Shown piece after piece: positions 10,083 through 20,914 of a stretch of 64,000 bases of DNA. Below the pieces are notes generated by a model. That model was not told where the DNA came from, searched no databases, and was given only the letters and a program-made list of their open reading frames with translations. The stretch's first letter is position 1. Each line of letters starts with the position of its first letter. A program made the translations under genes and the position numbers. Source of the stretch: Chrysoporthe austroafricana (Eukaryota; Ascomycota; Sordariomycetes; Diaporthales; Cryphonectriaceae); contig JYIP02000006.1 in assembly GCA_001051155.2 (NCBI GenBank), positions 4,712,001 through 4,776,000 of the forward strand, in the 5' to 3' direction.

Positions 10083-12734
10083 AAGACGGTAATAAGGCAC
10101 AGAATTGTTACTTTAATAAGACACCTAGAAGTGCTAGTCAGGAATTGGATTGCCATTGGCTACTGTATAATTGTTGTTTTGATATCGATTATGCGTATGA
10201 TACTTCAGACCGACACTTACAGAAGACCAGTAAACAACGACGGTTTTCAGATATTTTTTAGATTCATTGAGCAGGCTCAGAATGCCCTCATCGCTCTTCC
10301 AGCCTTTCAACACGGTGTGGTTTCCGCTTCGGTATAAATTGACTTCGGATACCCTTGGCGAAGCAGACCGAATGACGCTGCCAAGATCACACTTTCTCCA
10401 TTCCCTGCAGATATATAGTCAACTCCGTCTGATACCGTACTGCTAGAATAGTCTAGCATGCGCCCCAAGTTGCACTTACCAAACTTGCACGGCGAGTTCA
10501 GGGTGCGCCCTATTTTTTTTTTTCTCGCTACTACAGATTCCTCGCTACGAACAACCCTCTCAATGGCGGCATCCGTGTGTGACGGGAACTTTCAGTCTTC
10601 TTCAACAATCAGACGGATGATCTTCTGGACACCAAATTCAGCCAAAGAGTCCAACGCAGCAACTGATGAGTTGCAACCTGTCGTCCCGTTGCTTTGACTA
10701 CACATAAGTCGCTAACGTCGCTCGTTTGCATCGTAACCCCAGGGTATTGTACACGTCATGTCTGTTATGTAGGTGGGGACAGGCAGCCTAACGTGAGATA
10801 GAGTGTCCTTAAGTCCTCCTGGATAGGCCAACATGGAGACGAGATTTGCAAGTTCTTTAGGAATGTTATCATTTAGGTGGGTTGCGTCGAAGTGGAGGTT
10901 CTTGTCTATCTCTTCCGCATCAACATATGTCAGGCAAAGTCCAGTGCCCAGTGTTACGCACTAACGTGTGCATCGTTATATTCCTTGATGGGCTAAGCTG
11001 GAACTCGAACATGATGGCCACTTACCTGATGCTATTCGACCGTATAACAACTCTTTGGCCCTCATGTCAGATCTCTCACGCATGTAGTGTAGCTTGAGCT
11101 GTTGCTGTACATTCTCCGCCGCCTTTAGACATTGGAGTGGTCTTCTCACAGCTCGCCGGTCATGGTATTCCCAAGTTCCCCTTTGAAATCTTCAGCTGTC
11201 TCTTTTATTGACTTGCCTGTGCTCCCCCATCCATTCTATTTCCCATGGATTGGTAATTCTGCTGTTGAGATAATTTTTTCGTAAAGAACGTTCCTCCTGA
11301 ACTTGAGTCGACAGTATTCCCCAGCCGATGCCCGGGAATGCAATCCCCTGGTTCCATAGTTATTCAAGCACTCAAAGGTTTGGAGCTTGAAGCGTCGGTC
11401 ACATCGCCCGAGAGGACTGCTGGTTTTTGCCGAAAGTCAGAGCCTCCCGGCTCATCAGGGAGTAGTCGTCGGTACGTAGCATTGACAGCGCGTTTCATGT
11501 TATCCTTATCTTGCTGCAGTCGAAGGGATCGAAGTCCTACTTCTGCTCTCATGCTAACCGGGACGTCGAATCAACAAAAAGGCTTGTTAGTATCTGAAAA
11601 TGCTTACTAGAAGGCTGGTTAGCAATAGCGAGCTTCGGTAAGCAAAAGACTGAAGAGTTAGATATATAAGATTGTAAATATTTCGTACTGTTATATAGAT
11701 TTTATAGTTGCTTTTCATCGACAATCTAAATACAGTTCCCTTTACAACTGTGCCCTTACTGCTAAAGAGCATTTGCACTTGAACAATCTGTTTATTGTAT
11801 TTATGTATAGGAAAACCGATCTGCTTTACTGTTCTTGCCTTGCATAAACCCGTTGAGGTACTTGCTACTTGTAGAACAGCAGTGCTCATTGCAAATAGCA
11901 GTATTTATGTGCATATGAGCTTTCAAGATTTGGAGCTCGAGCTTACAAAATAGGGACCTATTAAAAGTACGGACCGTACAAGCTTCCAAACTTGGGAGCT
12001 CGGGCTCCGACCAACCTTTCAGGTGTCAAGTGAAGGGATAGCTTCAGTGGGCCGTCCGCATCCGGGCAATCAGATCGACTCGCTAATATGCCTTGTCACG
12101 CTTTCGCAAAGCCGTAACACTCGCTTCAGCCCTAAATGGATAACGGAATTGTTTCAGCGCGCGGGCAGGCTGTGCGATATAACAACTAATAGTTGTGACT
12201 CCCCAAGGATTATGGCTTGAGCTACGCATGAGTGTAATCTGATATTGCACGAGATTTTGGTTTGCACAATTGGCGGGGACGCAAGCTACGCCTCGGAAAT
12301 TCAGAAGCTTATGCCACAGGCTGGGGAGGAAAGACGAAAAGGATCCGCTTGGGCTTTCACAAGATCGGCTGTAGTAAGAAGGAAGCCTGCTTGATCTCAA
12401 CTTTGATAAGTCGTCGTGATCGGATTCCTAAGTAACTTATATCTTTTAGAATGCAGGTTATAACTAGTTTCCCCCTATTCGGAAGCTATATTGATGATAA
12501 TAGCATCAATAATGCTATCGGTAGCTGTAAAGTTAGGACAGTAGCCCGTTGCCAGCTCAAACGTCTATACCTTGCAGCATGCTTTCTCTCTCTCCTTAAC
12601 AAAATGCTATTAATACTTGAAAAGATATTATTATATCGGCCGAGCTAAGAGTATTAGCCACGGAAATCTCGCGCTACGCAGCGTACTAGTCTCGCTAGTA
12701 CATATAATATCCGTTCTATCGGATCCAGGTTTTC
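10083..12734. other. Long intergenic/degenerate stretch
   Basis: I see no supportable gene. Short frames (for example 10458-10697 on plus and 12083-12400 on minus) have no recognisable signature and mixed composition. The sequence is not as AT-rich as the retrotransposon block, so it looks like old decayed DNA rather than RIPed repeats. Confidence 0.35.
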
Positions 12735-13200
12735 AAGTACGCCTCGACCTGCTCGTCGGTATGCCAAAGGCCAAAAATTAGTATCTTGGGATTACGTCTG
12801 ATATAGGTATCGTCCCTCAAGGAAATTGAAAGTGAGAAGAATAAGGTCCATATTACCGAACTTCTTAATCTTATCCATCATAGAGACACCTTTAGAAACA
12901 GCATACCCTATTATATAGATCAGGTTCGATACGCCTGACTTAAGCCCCTTGGCTATACGCGCCTCGACGCCAAGCCCGTAAGTGTGTTGGAGGCGACTTG
13001 GCCGCCATACGAGTGCGCGGCAGCTACCACAGAGCGAGCAGCCCAGGGCAAGCTCTCGACGTAGGAGCGGATGACTAGTGTTCGGGGGGCGGACTTCATT
13101 CGCAAACGGGAGGCGCACCTCGTAGCCTGAAACTTTAAGGGCAGTCACGAGTTCCTCATAACTCTCGGGAGTACGCCAGCCGCTATGAATGATCTTTTCT
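12735..13200 (-). pseudogene. Alpha/beta-hydrolase (AB hydrolase 6-like) pseudogene
   Basis: Reading right to left gives HSGWRTPESYEELVTALKVS, matching the N-terminal part of small fungal alpha/beta hydrolases. In a shifted frame come RSYVESLPWAARSVV and then AAAHSYGGQVASNTL, with the nucleophile elbow HSYGG at about 13000-13015. The first frame resumes with GLGVEARIAKGLKSGV. Two compensating frameshifts are therefore needed, and there is no ATG upstream in a sensible position. No C-terminal His segment is seen. The gene is dead but recent enough for most residues to be readable. Confidence 0.7.
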
Positions 13201-13750
13201 TAAGTCAGCTACTTGCAATTTCTTTTGTAGTAACTACAATGATGGTGGGCTTGGTGATAGCGGCATGGTGGTGAAGTATCTGCTCAAGTAGTCTAGCAAA
13301 GCACTAATATAGGAGAATGCTAAAGGATCTCAGTATTTCTCGAATGATTGAAAGTGAACTATGTCGGGAAAAAGACACAGCTAGTTCTAACACAGATTAC
13401 ATGGCAGAAACTTCAGCAGTGTGATAATGCGCGAGAAGTTAAAGAAAGAAATGACCAGCTAGAGATAGGTTCTGCCGGCCCGTGTGCATGTACAGTACCT
13501 TAGCCCCTTGGCCCCTTGGCCCCCAACGTCATGCCATAAGCTAGATGCACTAGGGCCCCCTTGGCTGTACGATAGCCCTTTTATTAAGGGCCCTGTCCCC
13601 CTAGAATCCGAAGCTGGCGCTGAATGACTTTAGCTCCAGGAATACTCAACACGTCCGAGCGACAACCGGACAGCTCTCACACTTGCTCCTGTTTAGGCAC
13701 TCAATCCAGCGTTCACGTGTGCCTCAGACATAACACAACAAAGCTCCAAA
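13201..13750. other. Promoter-side intergenic region of the acyltransferase gene
   Basis: No coding signal. Near 13498-13600 it contains repeated GGCCCCTTGGCCCC-type blocks and a pyrimidine-rich leader (about 13655-13750) before the ATG at 13751. Confidence 0.35.
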
Positions 13751-15021
13751 ATGAAGGTTAATCAGTCAGCAAGCTTTTTTCGTTCAGTGTTCGCCGTTAT
13801 CTGTACCGAGACAACTTTTGTCGCTACCTTCGCTTCAATAATGCTCCACACCCCATCGCAGGCTGCAAATAAGCGTGTTGCTAGGCTGTTCGTTCTTGGT
13901 GCGGCTACCTATGCGATGGAGAGCCTGATTGTACGGCTGTGTCTCAATAACGATCGGCCGCACTGGGCCGCAATTTTGGTGTCGCTCCTATGGGTCCAGT
14001 TTTTCAACGCATCCGACCTCCTTCTAGTGCTTAGCATCGATGCTGCTCAACTATCAAGGCTTTACGGACCGAATTCTGGGACGATCAGGGGTGTAAGCTC
14101 AGCCGTAGGCCTTCTCTTCAACTCGCGCCGAGTTGGAACCTCATGGCAGGTCAAGAATACGCCGTCGACTGCGGGCTTCCGAATGCAAAGCCGCACAGCC
14201 TTCTTGTTCAGCCGAATTGCTGTCACAATGCTGGCGTACCTGTTCGTCGATATTATAACCTCATTGCCACCACCTGATCTTGTCATGGTGCGAGCTAACA
14301 AAGCGGCTCTTTTTCCGGTAAATGGCTTGAGCATCGAAGACATCATCTTCCGCGTCGCGACGACAATTTCGTACTGGGTTACCACTGGCATTGTTCTTCT
14401 GGTCATTATCAACGTGGGCGCGATCATTGCCGTGCTATCGGGTTTCAGCAGGCCTGTCGACTGTCCGCAACCATTTGGTCCTTTCTTAGAAGCGTACACC
14501 GTTCGTCGCTTTTGGGGGTAAATTTATATAAGCTGCGAAGAATAGTGGATAATGAATAGCGATTCTACATTGCTAACATTCTTGTGAAATGCAGTATCAG
14601 TTGGCACCAGATGCTCCGGTCATTGCTGACAGGGCATGCCGACTTAATTGTCGACAAAACTCTATCCTTTTTATCACCCCGCCCAGCAGCTTATCGATAT
14701 ACACGATTGACTGTTGCCTTTCTCATCTCCGGTCTAATACACTGGCGCGCGGATCAGGCTCAGGGTGTGCCCGATGCCGAAAACGGGGCTGTGATCTTCT
14801 TTCTTCTACACGCTGCTATCATCATACTGGAAGATACCGTTGGGCCTATTCTCGTCGCGCTGCTATCTAGACGCGCCCGACATATTTTGGGATATCTCTG
14901 GGTTCTCGCTTTCTTTGCCTGGACCAGCCCAACCTACATGTACCCTGGCATGAGACTTGGGTTTGATGCGGTCGCCTTACTGCCCATCCGCGTGATTGGG
15001 CCTTATCTAAGCAGGTCGTAA
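13751..15021 (+). CDS. Wax-synthase-like membrane-bound O-acyltransferase (MBOAT_2)
   Basis: Multi-pass acyltransferase, predicted 397 aa, of the wax-synthase-like group that in fungi often acetylates or acylates terpenoid and meroterpenoid alcohols. Exons are 13751-14517 and 14595-15021. The 77-bp intron splits the hallmark RRFWG / ISWHQMLR, which reads through perfectly after splicing. The probable catalytic His lies in the membrane motif SGLIHW in exon 2. At least seven hydrophobic segments are visible, two near the N-terminus and four in the C-terminal third. The ATG lies in an AAAATGA context and the gene is intact. Its surroundings (P450 fragments, hydrolase relics) suggest a survivor of a decayed metabolite cluster; that link is inference. 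Confidence 0.85.
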
Positions 15022-15234
15022 ACGGTGCTTAGCACCGGTATTCAGGAAGAGGTTTATATGCCGACAAAGGGTAGCACGAGTTGCATCAGCATCGTAATTG
15101 GAATCCAAATTATTATGCTAGTTATCGAAGATTCACAGATTATGGATGGAATAAATGGAATGAAGAAAGCAAAAAGGGACGTGAGCCCGTCGAAACTAAA
15201 GAAGTACCGGTTCAATTTCTTCCGCCCGACTAGC

Positions 15235-15477
15235 TTAGCTATCAGGCTTGCAGCGCATGTCTATAGGCATGCGTGACTTTGCGGCCTGAGAGAATTTTGA
15301 ATTCACCCGCGGGATTTCGCCCACTTCTCCATTGCCAGGCCTGTCAAAGAGTTCCCATTCAAAATTGGCAAGCATGTGCTCGAGAATTAAGTTGATCTCG
15401 AGCTTTGCCAGCCTCATACCAGGTGCCCACGTCTCCGGGTCAGACTTAGTACCAGGGTTACCTAGACAGGCAGGCAT
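15235..15477 (-). pseudogene. Cytochrome P450 C-terminal fragment
   Basis: The 80-aa minus-strand frame contains APGMRLAKLEINLILEHMLA followed by NFEWELFD. This matches the helix after the haem-binding cysteine (CxGxxLAxxE...) and the C-terminal beta sheet of P450s. The cysteine itself is not present (WAPGMRLA), and nothing upstream in frame continues the protein. It is a relic only, with no I-helix or ExxR visible nearby. Confidence 0.6.
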
Positions 15478-15880
15478 AACTTACTAGATATCTCCTAGAG
15501 CCCTAGCCAAGAAATGTGTGCGGGTCCCGCTCAGGTTAAATAACTCACTGTTAATACCACCCAACAATCCAAATCTGTAATATGTGTTCTGGGCCTAGAG
15601 GTAGTATGAATCGGTAAATCTCAAATTTCAAAGTGCTTTATTTTCCTGGATGTAATTCAAACAGTCCGAGCTGCGCCTTTATGTCCGTCAAATTAATTAT
15701 ATTCCTCAGATCCTCGTCATACGAGTCATCCTGCTCTTTGAGAAACGTCGCTAATAAACTCGAGCGAAAGCACCCATGACCTTATTGCGGTAATTTTTTC
15801 GCGAGCTCTAGGTTTTCCTTCGTATCCGGATTTGTGAATCCAAACTCTTGGTAAACCCCTCCCTTCTTGAAATTCTGCTC
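15478..15880. other. Non-coding stretch between P450 and 2EXR relics
   Basis: No readable gene fragment could be identified. It probably belongs to the decayed sequence around it. Confidence 0.3.
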
Positions 15881-16969
15881 TCACCCATCCTCCTCAATCG
15901 CCTGAAAGCGGCACTCGTCTTCCCTGCTGGCAACATCGTGCAAGCCGGGGCCCCCGATACCCGACACGCTAACTAATATACGCAGCCTTGCCGCTGGGAT
16001 TGGTGAGACGGCGAACGCAGCCTCTATAACCCGCAAGGCGCGCACTAGCATGCGAGGGTCGTGACCGAGGCATACTTTTTCGACATCTTGATCGATAGGC
16101 CGAGGGTCGGGCGGCAAGATAGTGAAGGAAGCCGCGGTCGACCATACCAGCATAGAGCGGTTGAAATGTACCTCGCTAGACCATAGACACGTGAACATGC
16201 GGCGGCTAGCGACCGCCGGGATATGAATAAAGCTAACGCTATGCAAGCTGTTAAGAGTACGAGAGAAAGCGGCTTGCGCACGGGCGTGGAGAGAATGTAG
16301 GTCTAAAAATGGCGAGTTATTTCATTATTTATCCAAGTTTCCCACTGGACTTTTTTCTTTTTTTCCTTCTTCTTTCTAACTAGAGCTCACCGAAAGGCAG
16401 TCCGATATCGTTAGCCATTAGACGACCTCCGATGGCCATATGCAGAATACCAATCCTTAGATGATCGTATGCGGCTGTATCACGGATGACGTTTGTAAAA
16501 TTCGTGTTATAGCCATCGCTTTTAATATAGAGGTGAATCATATCCTTTTCGGGACAGAAACACAAATACGGTGCGCCATCCTCTCTCGGCCTTCGCCCAT
16601 CGACCGGCACCCGCATGCGATGATATCTGCAAACATCTTCATTCGCCTCGTGGTTTACGCGCAGTAGCGCAGGAACAGATCCCTTGAGCGCATATGCAGA
16701 ATATAAGCGGCATTACTAATTACATTCCTAAAAGCATTGCGCATCTGATATGGCGCTAGGGAGATTTGCTGCGTAGGTTCCGAAGTAGCGGCGTCAGTGG
16801 CGACGATGCCTAGAGCGAGGAGGCGCTGGCGCAGCAGGGCGAGCTCCCAGATTCGTAGGCGCAACTCGATAGGCAAGTGTGGGAAGCGCATGAAGCGGCT
16901 CTGGGAGGGCTCGGGGTTGTCGACGATAGGCTAGTGGAAGTTCTGGTCGTTTAAGAAGTCGAATTCCAT
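15881..16969 (-). pseudogene. Second broken 2EXR-domain protein gene
   Basis: From the minus-strand ATG at 16969 the frame reads MEFDFLNDQNFH, then a TAG stop, then resumes with FMRFPHLPIELRLRIWELAL, the defining 2EXR motif. Further segments (16616-16380 with YLCFCPEKDMIHLYIKSDGY and 16246-15881 with SVSFIHIPAVASRRMFTCL) continue the family pattern but lie in separate frames. Stops and frameshifts separate at least three pieces, so the gene is dead. It is a diverged paralogue of the one at 8.5 kb rather than a recent copy. Confidence 0.7.
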
Positions 16970-17698
16970 CGTGCACTCGGAGCAGGAAGGCCGGAGGGTC
17001 TGCGACGATTAAGCCAAGGTCCGGGTGGGAGATCTACTGAGGAAGCAGACGGTGCTGTTTCCGAAAACTGCACTGCGGCGGCTTCGGTGGGGGTGCTGTG
17101 CGACGCTCAGAGGTCGGCGACTGCTGGGAGTATTGTCGAAGTTGCTTTAGATTTCGATTTAATCATTAAAGGAAAGGTTTGAGGGTAGTTGGTAGAAGGA
17201 AACACTCGAATAGTCAGTCTGAGAAAAGTTTTCGAGAAATATAAAGGCTAGGTTTGACGTTGGGTGAGAAGACGGGATTAGATAAGCGCTCGAGCTTATT
17301 GTCTAACTCCTTAAGTAGGGGTTCATGTGAACTAACACACTCCTAACCCCTTCCAATTGCATCTGATCTAAAAACTCGGTGTCAAGGCTGGATGTTCTAT
17401 TTCGAAATAACCACTTACTATCCGTAATATTCAGTATCGAAATCCTCATTTTGCGTATGACGGGTCGACGTATTGCTGTTATAGCTCACTTACCGTTACG
17501 GCCTGCTCCGTTACAAAAAATTCCATCAATCTGCAGCTTTTCGCCATCTTTCTCTTTTCCTGGAACGCCTTCAACATGTTGACCAGTTAATTCGTTCTGA
17601 AAGAAATAATGGCCCCCTAGGTAAGATTGAGGCTTCATATACACGGAAAAGATGATTGTGGCTTTGACGCAACATGCAAATATTCTCGATACCTGACC
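16970..17698. other. Intergenic stretch upstream of the minus-strand 2EXR relic
   Basis: No supported coding sequence. A 67-aa frame at 17379-17582 has no family signature. Confidence 0.3.
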
Positions 17699-18004
17699 TC
17701 TCGATGAGCAGACCTCGCGTTTGCAGCTATGAATAAGGCACTTGGTCGACCTCTTCTTATGTTTCTTGGTCTTCGGCCTTTTATCCTTCCTCTGGTCATT
17801 GTTATAAACTACGAAGTTGCTGAGCATATCGTCGAGTTACTAAACTATTTCCCATACGGCCTACCAAAGATGCCTTGGGCTTACGGCCATATGGTCTATA
17901 TGAAAGGCCGCACTTCAATACTTCCTGCCCACGTAAGTACTCAGCCAGGGTTATTCAAAATTAAGATTTCACCAATATCGGCTGAATTACGCATCGCAGG
18001 GTGA
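17699..18004 (+). pseudogene. Probable cytochrome P450 N-terminal fragment
   Basis: The frame around the ATG at 17729 reads ALGRPLLMFLGLRPFILPL then NYEVAEHIV, resembling the beta-1 sheet region of P450s (xYGxxxxxxLGxxPxVVVxxxEVAEEIL). It continues through LPKMPWAYGHMVYMKGRTSI. An in-frame TGA lies just upstream of ADLAFAAMNKA, and the rest of the protein is not found downstream. I call it a decayed 5' fragment. Identification rests on pattern only, and another membrane oxidase family is possible. Confidence 0.4.
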
Positions 18005-18379
18005 GCACTGGGAGCGTCTATATAAATAGTTCGGCCCTGGATTTGCATTACAACATTTGATAACCACGCTGCCCGTCATTCTGGAAAAGGCTTTCATATT
18101 TATTGAGCGCCTAAGCGAGTGATGTCATCAGCTACGGCTTTTTATAGCCAGCTGTCTAAGCTTCTGGCCCTCTTTCTCTCTTTTCTCCTCTCTTCAGACA
18201 ACAATAACGAATTGACTGCTACTTTTCATACTGAACCAGACGTCTCCCTAGTGGTCCTATGAACTAACTCCCGCGCCTCGCGCTCTGCTAGCGCTGCGAG
18301 ATAGGTTAGATGGACTATTCGGTCGAGATGAGCGTCTTCTTGTGCCTTAGCGTATTTTGATAATTAACGTGCCATCTAT
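18005..18379. other. Non-coding stretch
   Basis: Nothing recognisable. It lies between two gene relics. Confidence 0.3.
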
Positions 18380-18913
18380 TCAGAGTTGGTGTGCCTGCGT
18401 CCTCTGCTCCTCGATGTCTTCTTGGAGCCTTGGGTGAAATCTTATTTTTGAAGAGTTGCTAGGCCGTGTACTATCCATCGAGCCCTCTTTCGTGTATGGC
18501 CTTTCGGTCTCATGCGTAAAGCCTGTGCTGCCGCCACTGCGTAGAGATGGAAGCGACAGCACGCTGCGGATGCTGCGGATAACCATTTCCGGCGTGATAG
18601 AGATTAAGAGTAGCCACAGTGAGGGGAGGTTGACAGCTATGAGCGAGATGCCTGTTTCTAGCATGGTGAAGAAGAAGGCTCTAGTTATGGCTTCTGTGGG
18701 CTCGGTTTGGTCAGTGAGAGTGATGCGGCAATACTGTTGCCATTGCAGATACTGACCTTCTTCATCGTGATAGATGAAATAAAGTGGTCCTCCATTCTCA
18801 ATCACAATGTAGTCATTCTCAATCGCAATGTAGTTTGCCATCCGGACGATAGAAGCGCCAAGACCGGCAAACGCCAGGACGAAGACACCGATGATGGCCA
18901 CCTCTCCATTCAC
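18380..18913 (-). pseudogene. C-terminal half of a fungal rhodopsin-domain integral membrane protein
   Basis: A 177-aa minus-strand frame with two clear hydrophobic helices, VAIIGVFVLAFAGLGASIVR and FFTMLETGISLIAVNLPSLW. These are the last two helices of the fungal rhodopsin-like (PTH11-related) domain, whose signature is SIVRM and the E...I...NLPxL pattern. They are followed by a polar Ser/Arg-rich cytoplasmic tail, usual for these proteins. The preceding five helices are missing upstream, so I treat it as a 5'-deleted relic. An undetected upstream exon cannot be fully excluded, but no helix-coding sequence was seen in the next few hundred bases. Confidence 0.55.
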
Positions 18914-19019
18914 CCGATCGCTCTATATCGCACCCCTTATCATTTCAGGAGACCACATACAAGACGACTAATCTCTTTGCCCAAGGTTTGGACCGTCAAT
19001 CCACGTTCCGATTGGATCA

Positions 19020-19256
19020 ATGCCGGGCTGGACAAGCATCCTGCGCCTTCCGCAGATCACAGCCGCAATACTCGTCTACAACGGAGAGTACGACACATCA
19101 CACGACATCAGTCAGGTGCCGTTCTTTGAACTTATTCCTCGTGTGCGCTGGATTACGTTCACCAATGCTGGTCATATGTGCCATCTTGAAGGTAGCGCGG
19201 TGAAAGAGAGGGTCTTGAAGGTTATAGGGGAGTTTCTTACTGAGAATAGGAAATGA
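19020..19256 (+). pseudogene. Alpha/beta-hydrolase C-terminal fragment
   Basis: Contains the end of an alpha/beta-hydrolase fold: ITAAILVYNGEYDTSHDISQ with the catalytic-acid position (NGEYD), then FTNAGHMCHLE with the catalytic histidine, then a terminal helix. The nucleophile half is absent upstream. This is not the complement of the relic at 12.7-13.2 kb, which is on the other strand and of a different subfamily. Confidence 0.6.
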
Positions 19257-19439
19257 ACGGAGGGGTATAAAGGTATAGGTTTGGACTTTATCTCTCAGAG
19301 AAGATCGTCTCACCATAGCAATCAAAAGACAAAATAATAGGCTCTTACATAGGCTTTGGAAGGGATTACTTGATAGTGTTCCAGAGGACTTTCCCCTTCC
19401 CATAACCTTATTAGGCACATAATCTAGGAGCAAATTAGT

Positions 19440-20022
19440 CGCGAGAGCGGAAGACAACAGAAACGAGGCAGAGGGTCGCGCGAAGCTCGCGAGGGCACCG
19501 CACGATGACAAGGAGACCAAGAATCCGATGGAGAGCTAGCTGAGACCTATCGGAAAGACTAAGGAGAGGAAGAGAAGGGGGCATGTGGAAAGGAAGAGAA
19601 GAGAAAAAAGAGAGGTCATTGAGAAGGAGTAGCTAATATATAGAGAGGGCAGAGGTGCACGGGCCATCTGCTGCTGTAGGTGACCGCCTTCCCTTTTGGG
19701 AAGGTAGGCGGCAGAAAAAGACGGTAACTGGCTGGGAATACCGCAGAGAAGCAGCTCAGATACCTCTGCGAGGTATCAAGCCCCCTTTCCCGAAAGATAT
19801 CGTATGCGCGCAGAGGCACATATCTATGAGCGACGCAGAGAAAGCAGGGCCGCGATATCGCGGCGAGATAGCAGCATGGAGGTTTCGTCCAGCTTCGGCA
19901 AGGTTTTCCTTTATAGGTATTTGCAGGGGGACCGCATGCTAGATATCTAGCGGAGACATCTGAGATAGCTCTGAGATAGCTTTCAGATTCTCTATAGCGT
20001 GATAAGAATTTATTTATTTATT
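19440..20022 (+). mobile_element. SINE-like insertion with 15-bp target duplication and TTTA-repeat tail
   Basis: A segment of about 583 bp lies between two exact copies of TAGGAGCAAATTAGT (19425-19439 and 20023-20037). Just before the second copy it ends in a run of TTTA units (20007-20022). A long perfect target duplication with a simple-repeat 3' tail is the signature of target-primed retrotransposition (SINE or truncated LINE). No reverse transcriptase is encoded and no convincing pol III A/B boxes were found by eye, so the class remains open. Confidence 0.5.
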
Positions 20023-20041
20023 TAGGAGCAAATTAGTAATA

Positions 20042-20292
20042 GCAGAACCAACATACGTCTATGCTGCAACGAAAGCGGATACGGCTGTCTTTTCAGAGCC
20101 TGACCAAAAACATGTCAGCATTTAAGGGCGAATTGAAAAGCAACACAAATCTATGCAGCAACGAAAGTGGATACTGCCGTTCCTTTGCACCTGACTAATG
20201 GCAAGAAGTTTTGCACGGGTCCTCCAGCTTCAAAGCTGGCAGTAGAACCAACGTACATTTACGCAGTGACGAAGGTGGATATGACTCGTATA
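20042..20292 (+). repeat. Three imperfect repeats that translate to a shared EPTYxYAxTKxD motif
   Basis: Similar blocks start near 20042, 20146 and 20239. All translate to variants of one motif: AEPTYVYAATKADTAV, IYAATKVDTAV and VEPTYIYAVTKVDM. Stops separate the first block from the others; the second and third share one frame (to 20352). This looks like the remains of a repeat-containing protein. I do not recognise the family. Confidence 0.45.
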
Positions 20293-20539
20293 CAGACAAC
20301 AATTGGTTATATTTCACTGGCACCGGGCTGTAAGGTTCTGGATCTAGCATAATGCTCCAGATTTATTTATTACTTAAGCACTGCCCTCGTCCCTATTTAT
20401 TATCTCTCGGGTTGGGCTCCGAATTTGAATTCACTTTCCATTCTCAAACAATTCAGCCTACTCGATACAAAACAACATCAATTTGGCAGGAATTCGTCAT
20501 TCTTTTCATCTGATCTACTGAGCCCTAACTCTAACCATC

Positions 20540-20914
20540 ATGTCCGATTCCGAATCTAATCGACAGATTGTTACGTATGAGGTCGATCTCTCGAAAAACC
20601 CGGCGGCGTGGGGTCCCGGACCCGTGCCAAAAGGTATGCAAGTCTTCAAAGTCGATGTCATCTTCATCAACATCAATGCTGGTTCCGACTTCAACATGAT
20701 ACGAACCGGCACGAACGAATCGGTGCATAACGCAATTATACAAGTGACAAAGCATATTGCCCGGGGGCTTTATCGCTTGATCAGCCTGCAGGCTGGTGAA
20801 TATTCATGCGTGGTAGTCATGTCGACGCAGAAGTCGACCGAAGAGCTGGAGCGAAAAGGCTTCCCTTGGGACGATGAGAATTTACATGATAATGAGCCTG
20901 TCATTCTGAAGTAA
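20540..20914 (+). CDS. Small hypothetical protein, 124 aa
   Basis: Unrecognised, intronless gene. The ATG sits in a good fungal context (CATCATGTCC) after a CAAAACAACATCAA-type leader. The protein begins MSDSESNRQIVTYEVDLSK, has no signal peptide or membrane helix, and alternates short beta-like stretches with charged loops. It ends in an acidic tail (FPWDDENLHDNEPVILK). Codon use and composition are those of a real gene, and no lesion is seen although it stands among relics. No function is proposed. Confidence 0.6.
   Translation: MSDSESNRQIVTYEVDLSKNPAAWGPGPVPKGMQVFKVDVIFININAGSDFNMIRTGTNESVHNAIIQVTKHIARGLYRLISLQAGEYSCVVVMSTQKSTEELERKGFPWDDENLHDNEPVILK

Noticed and set aside
19730..19800. 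tRNA-like pol III A and B boxes in the SINE-like segment
   Set aside because: GGTATCAAGCC is too far from the B-box consensus and the spacing to any A box is not convincing.
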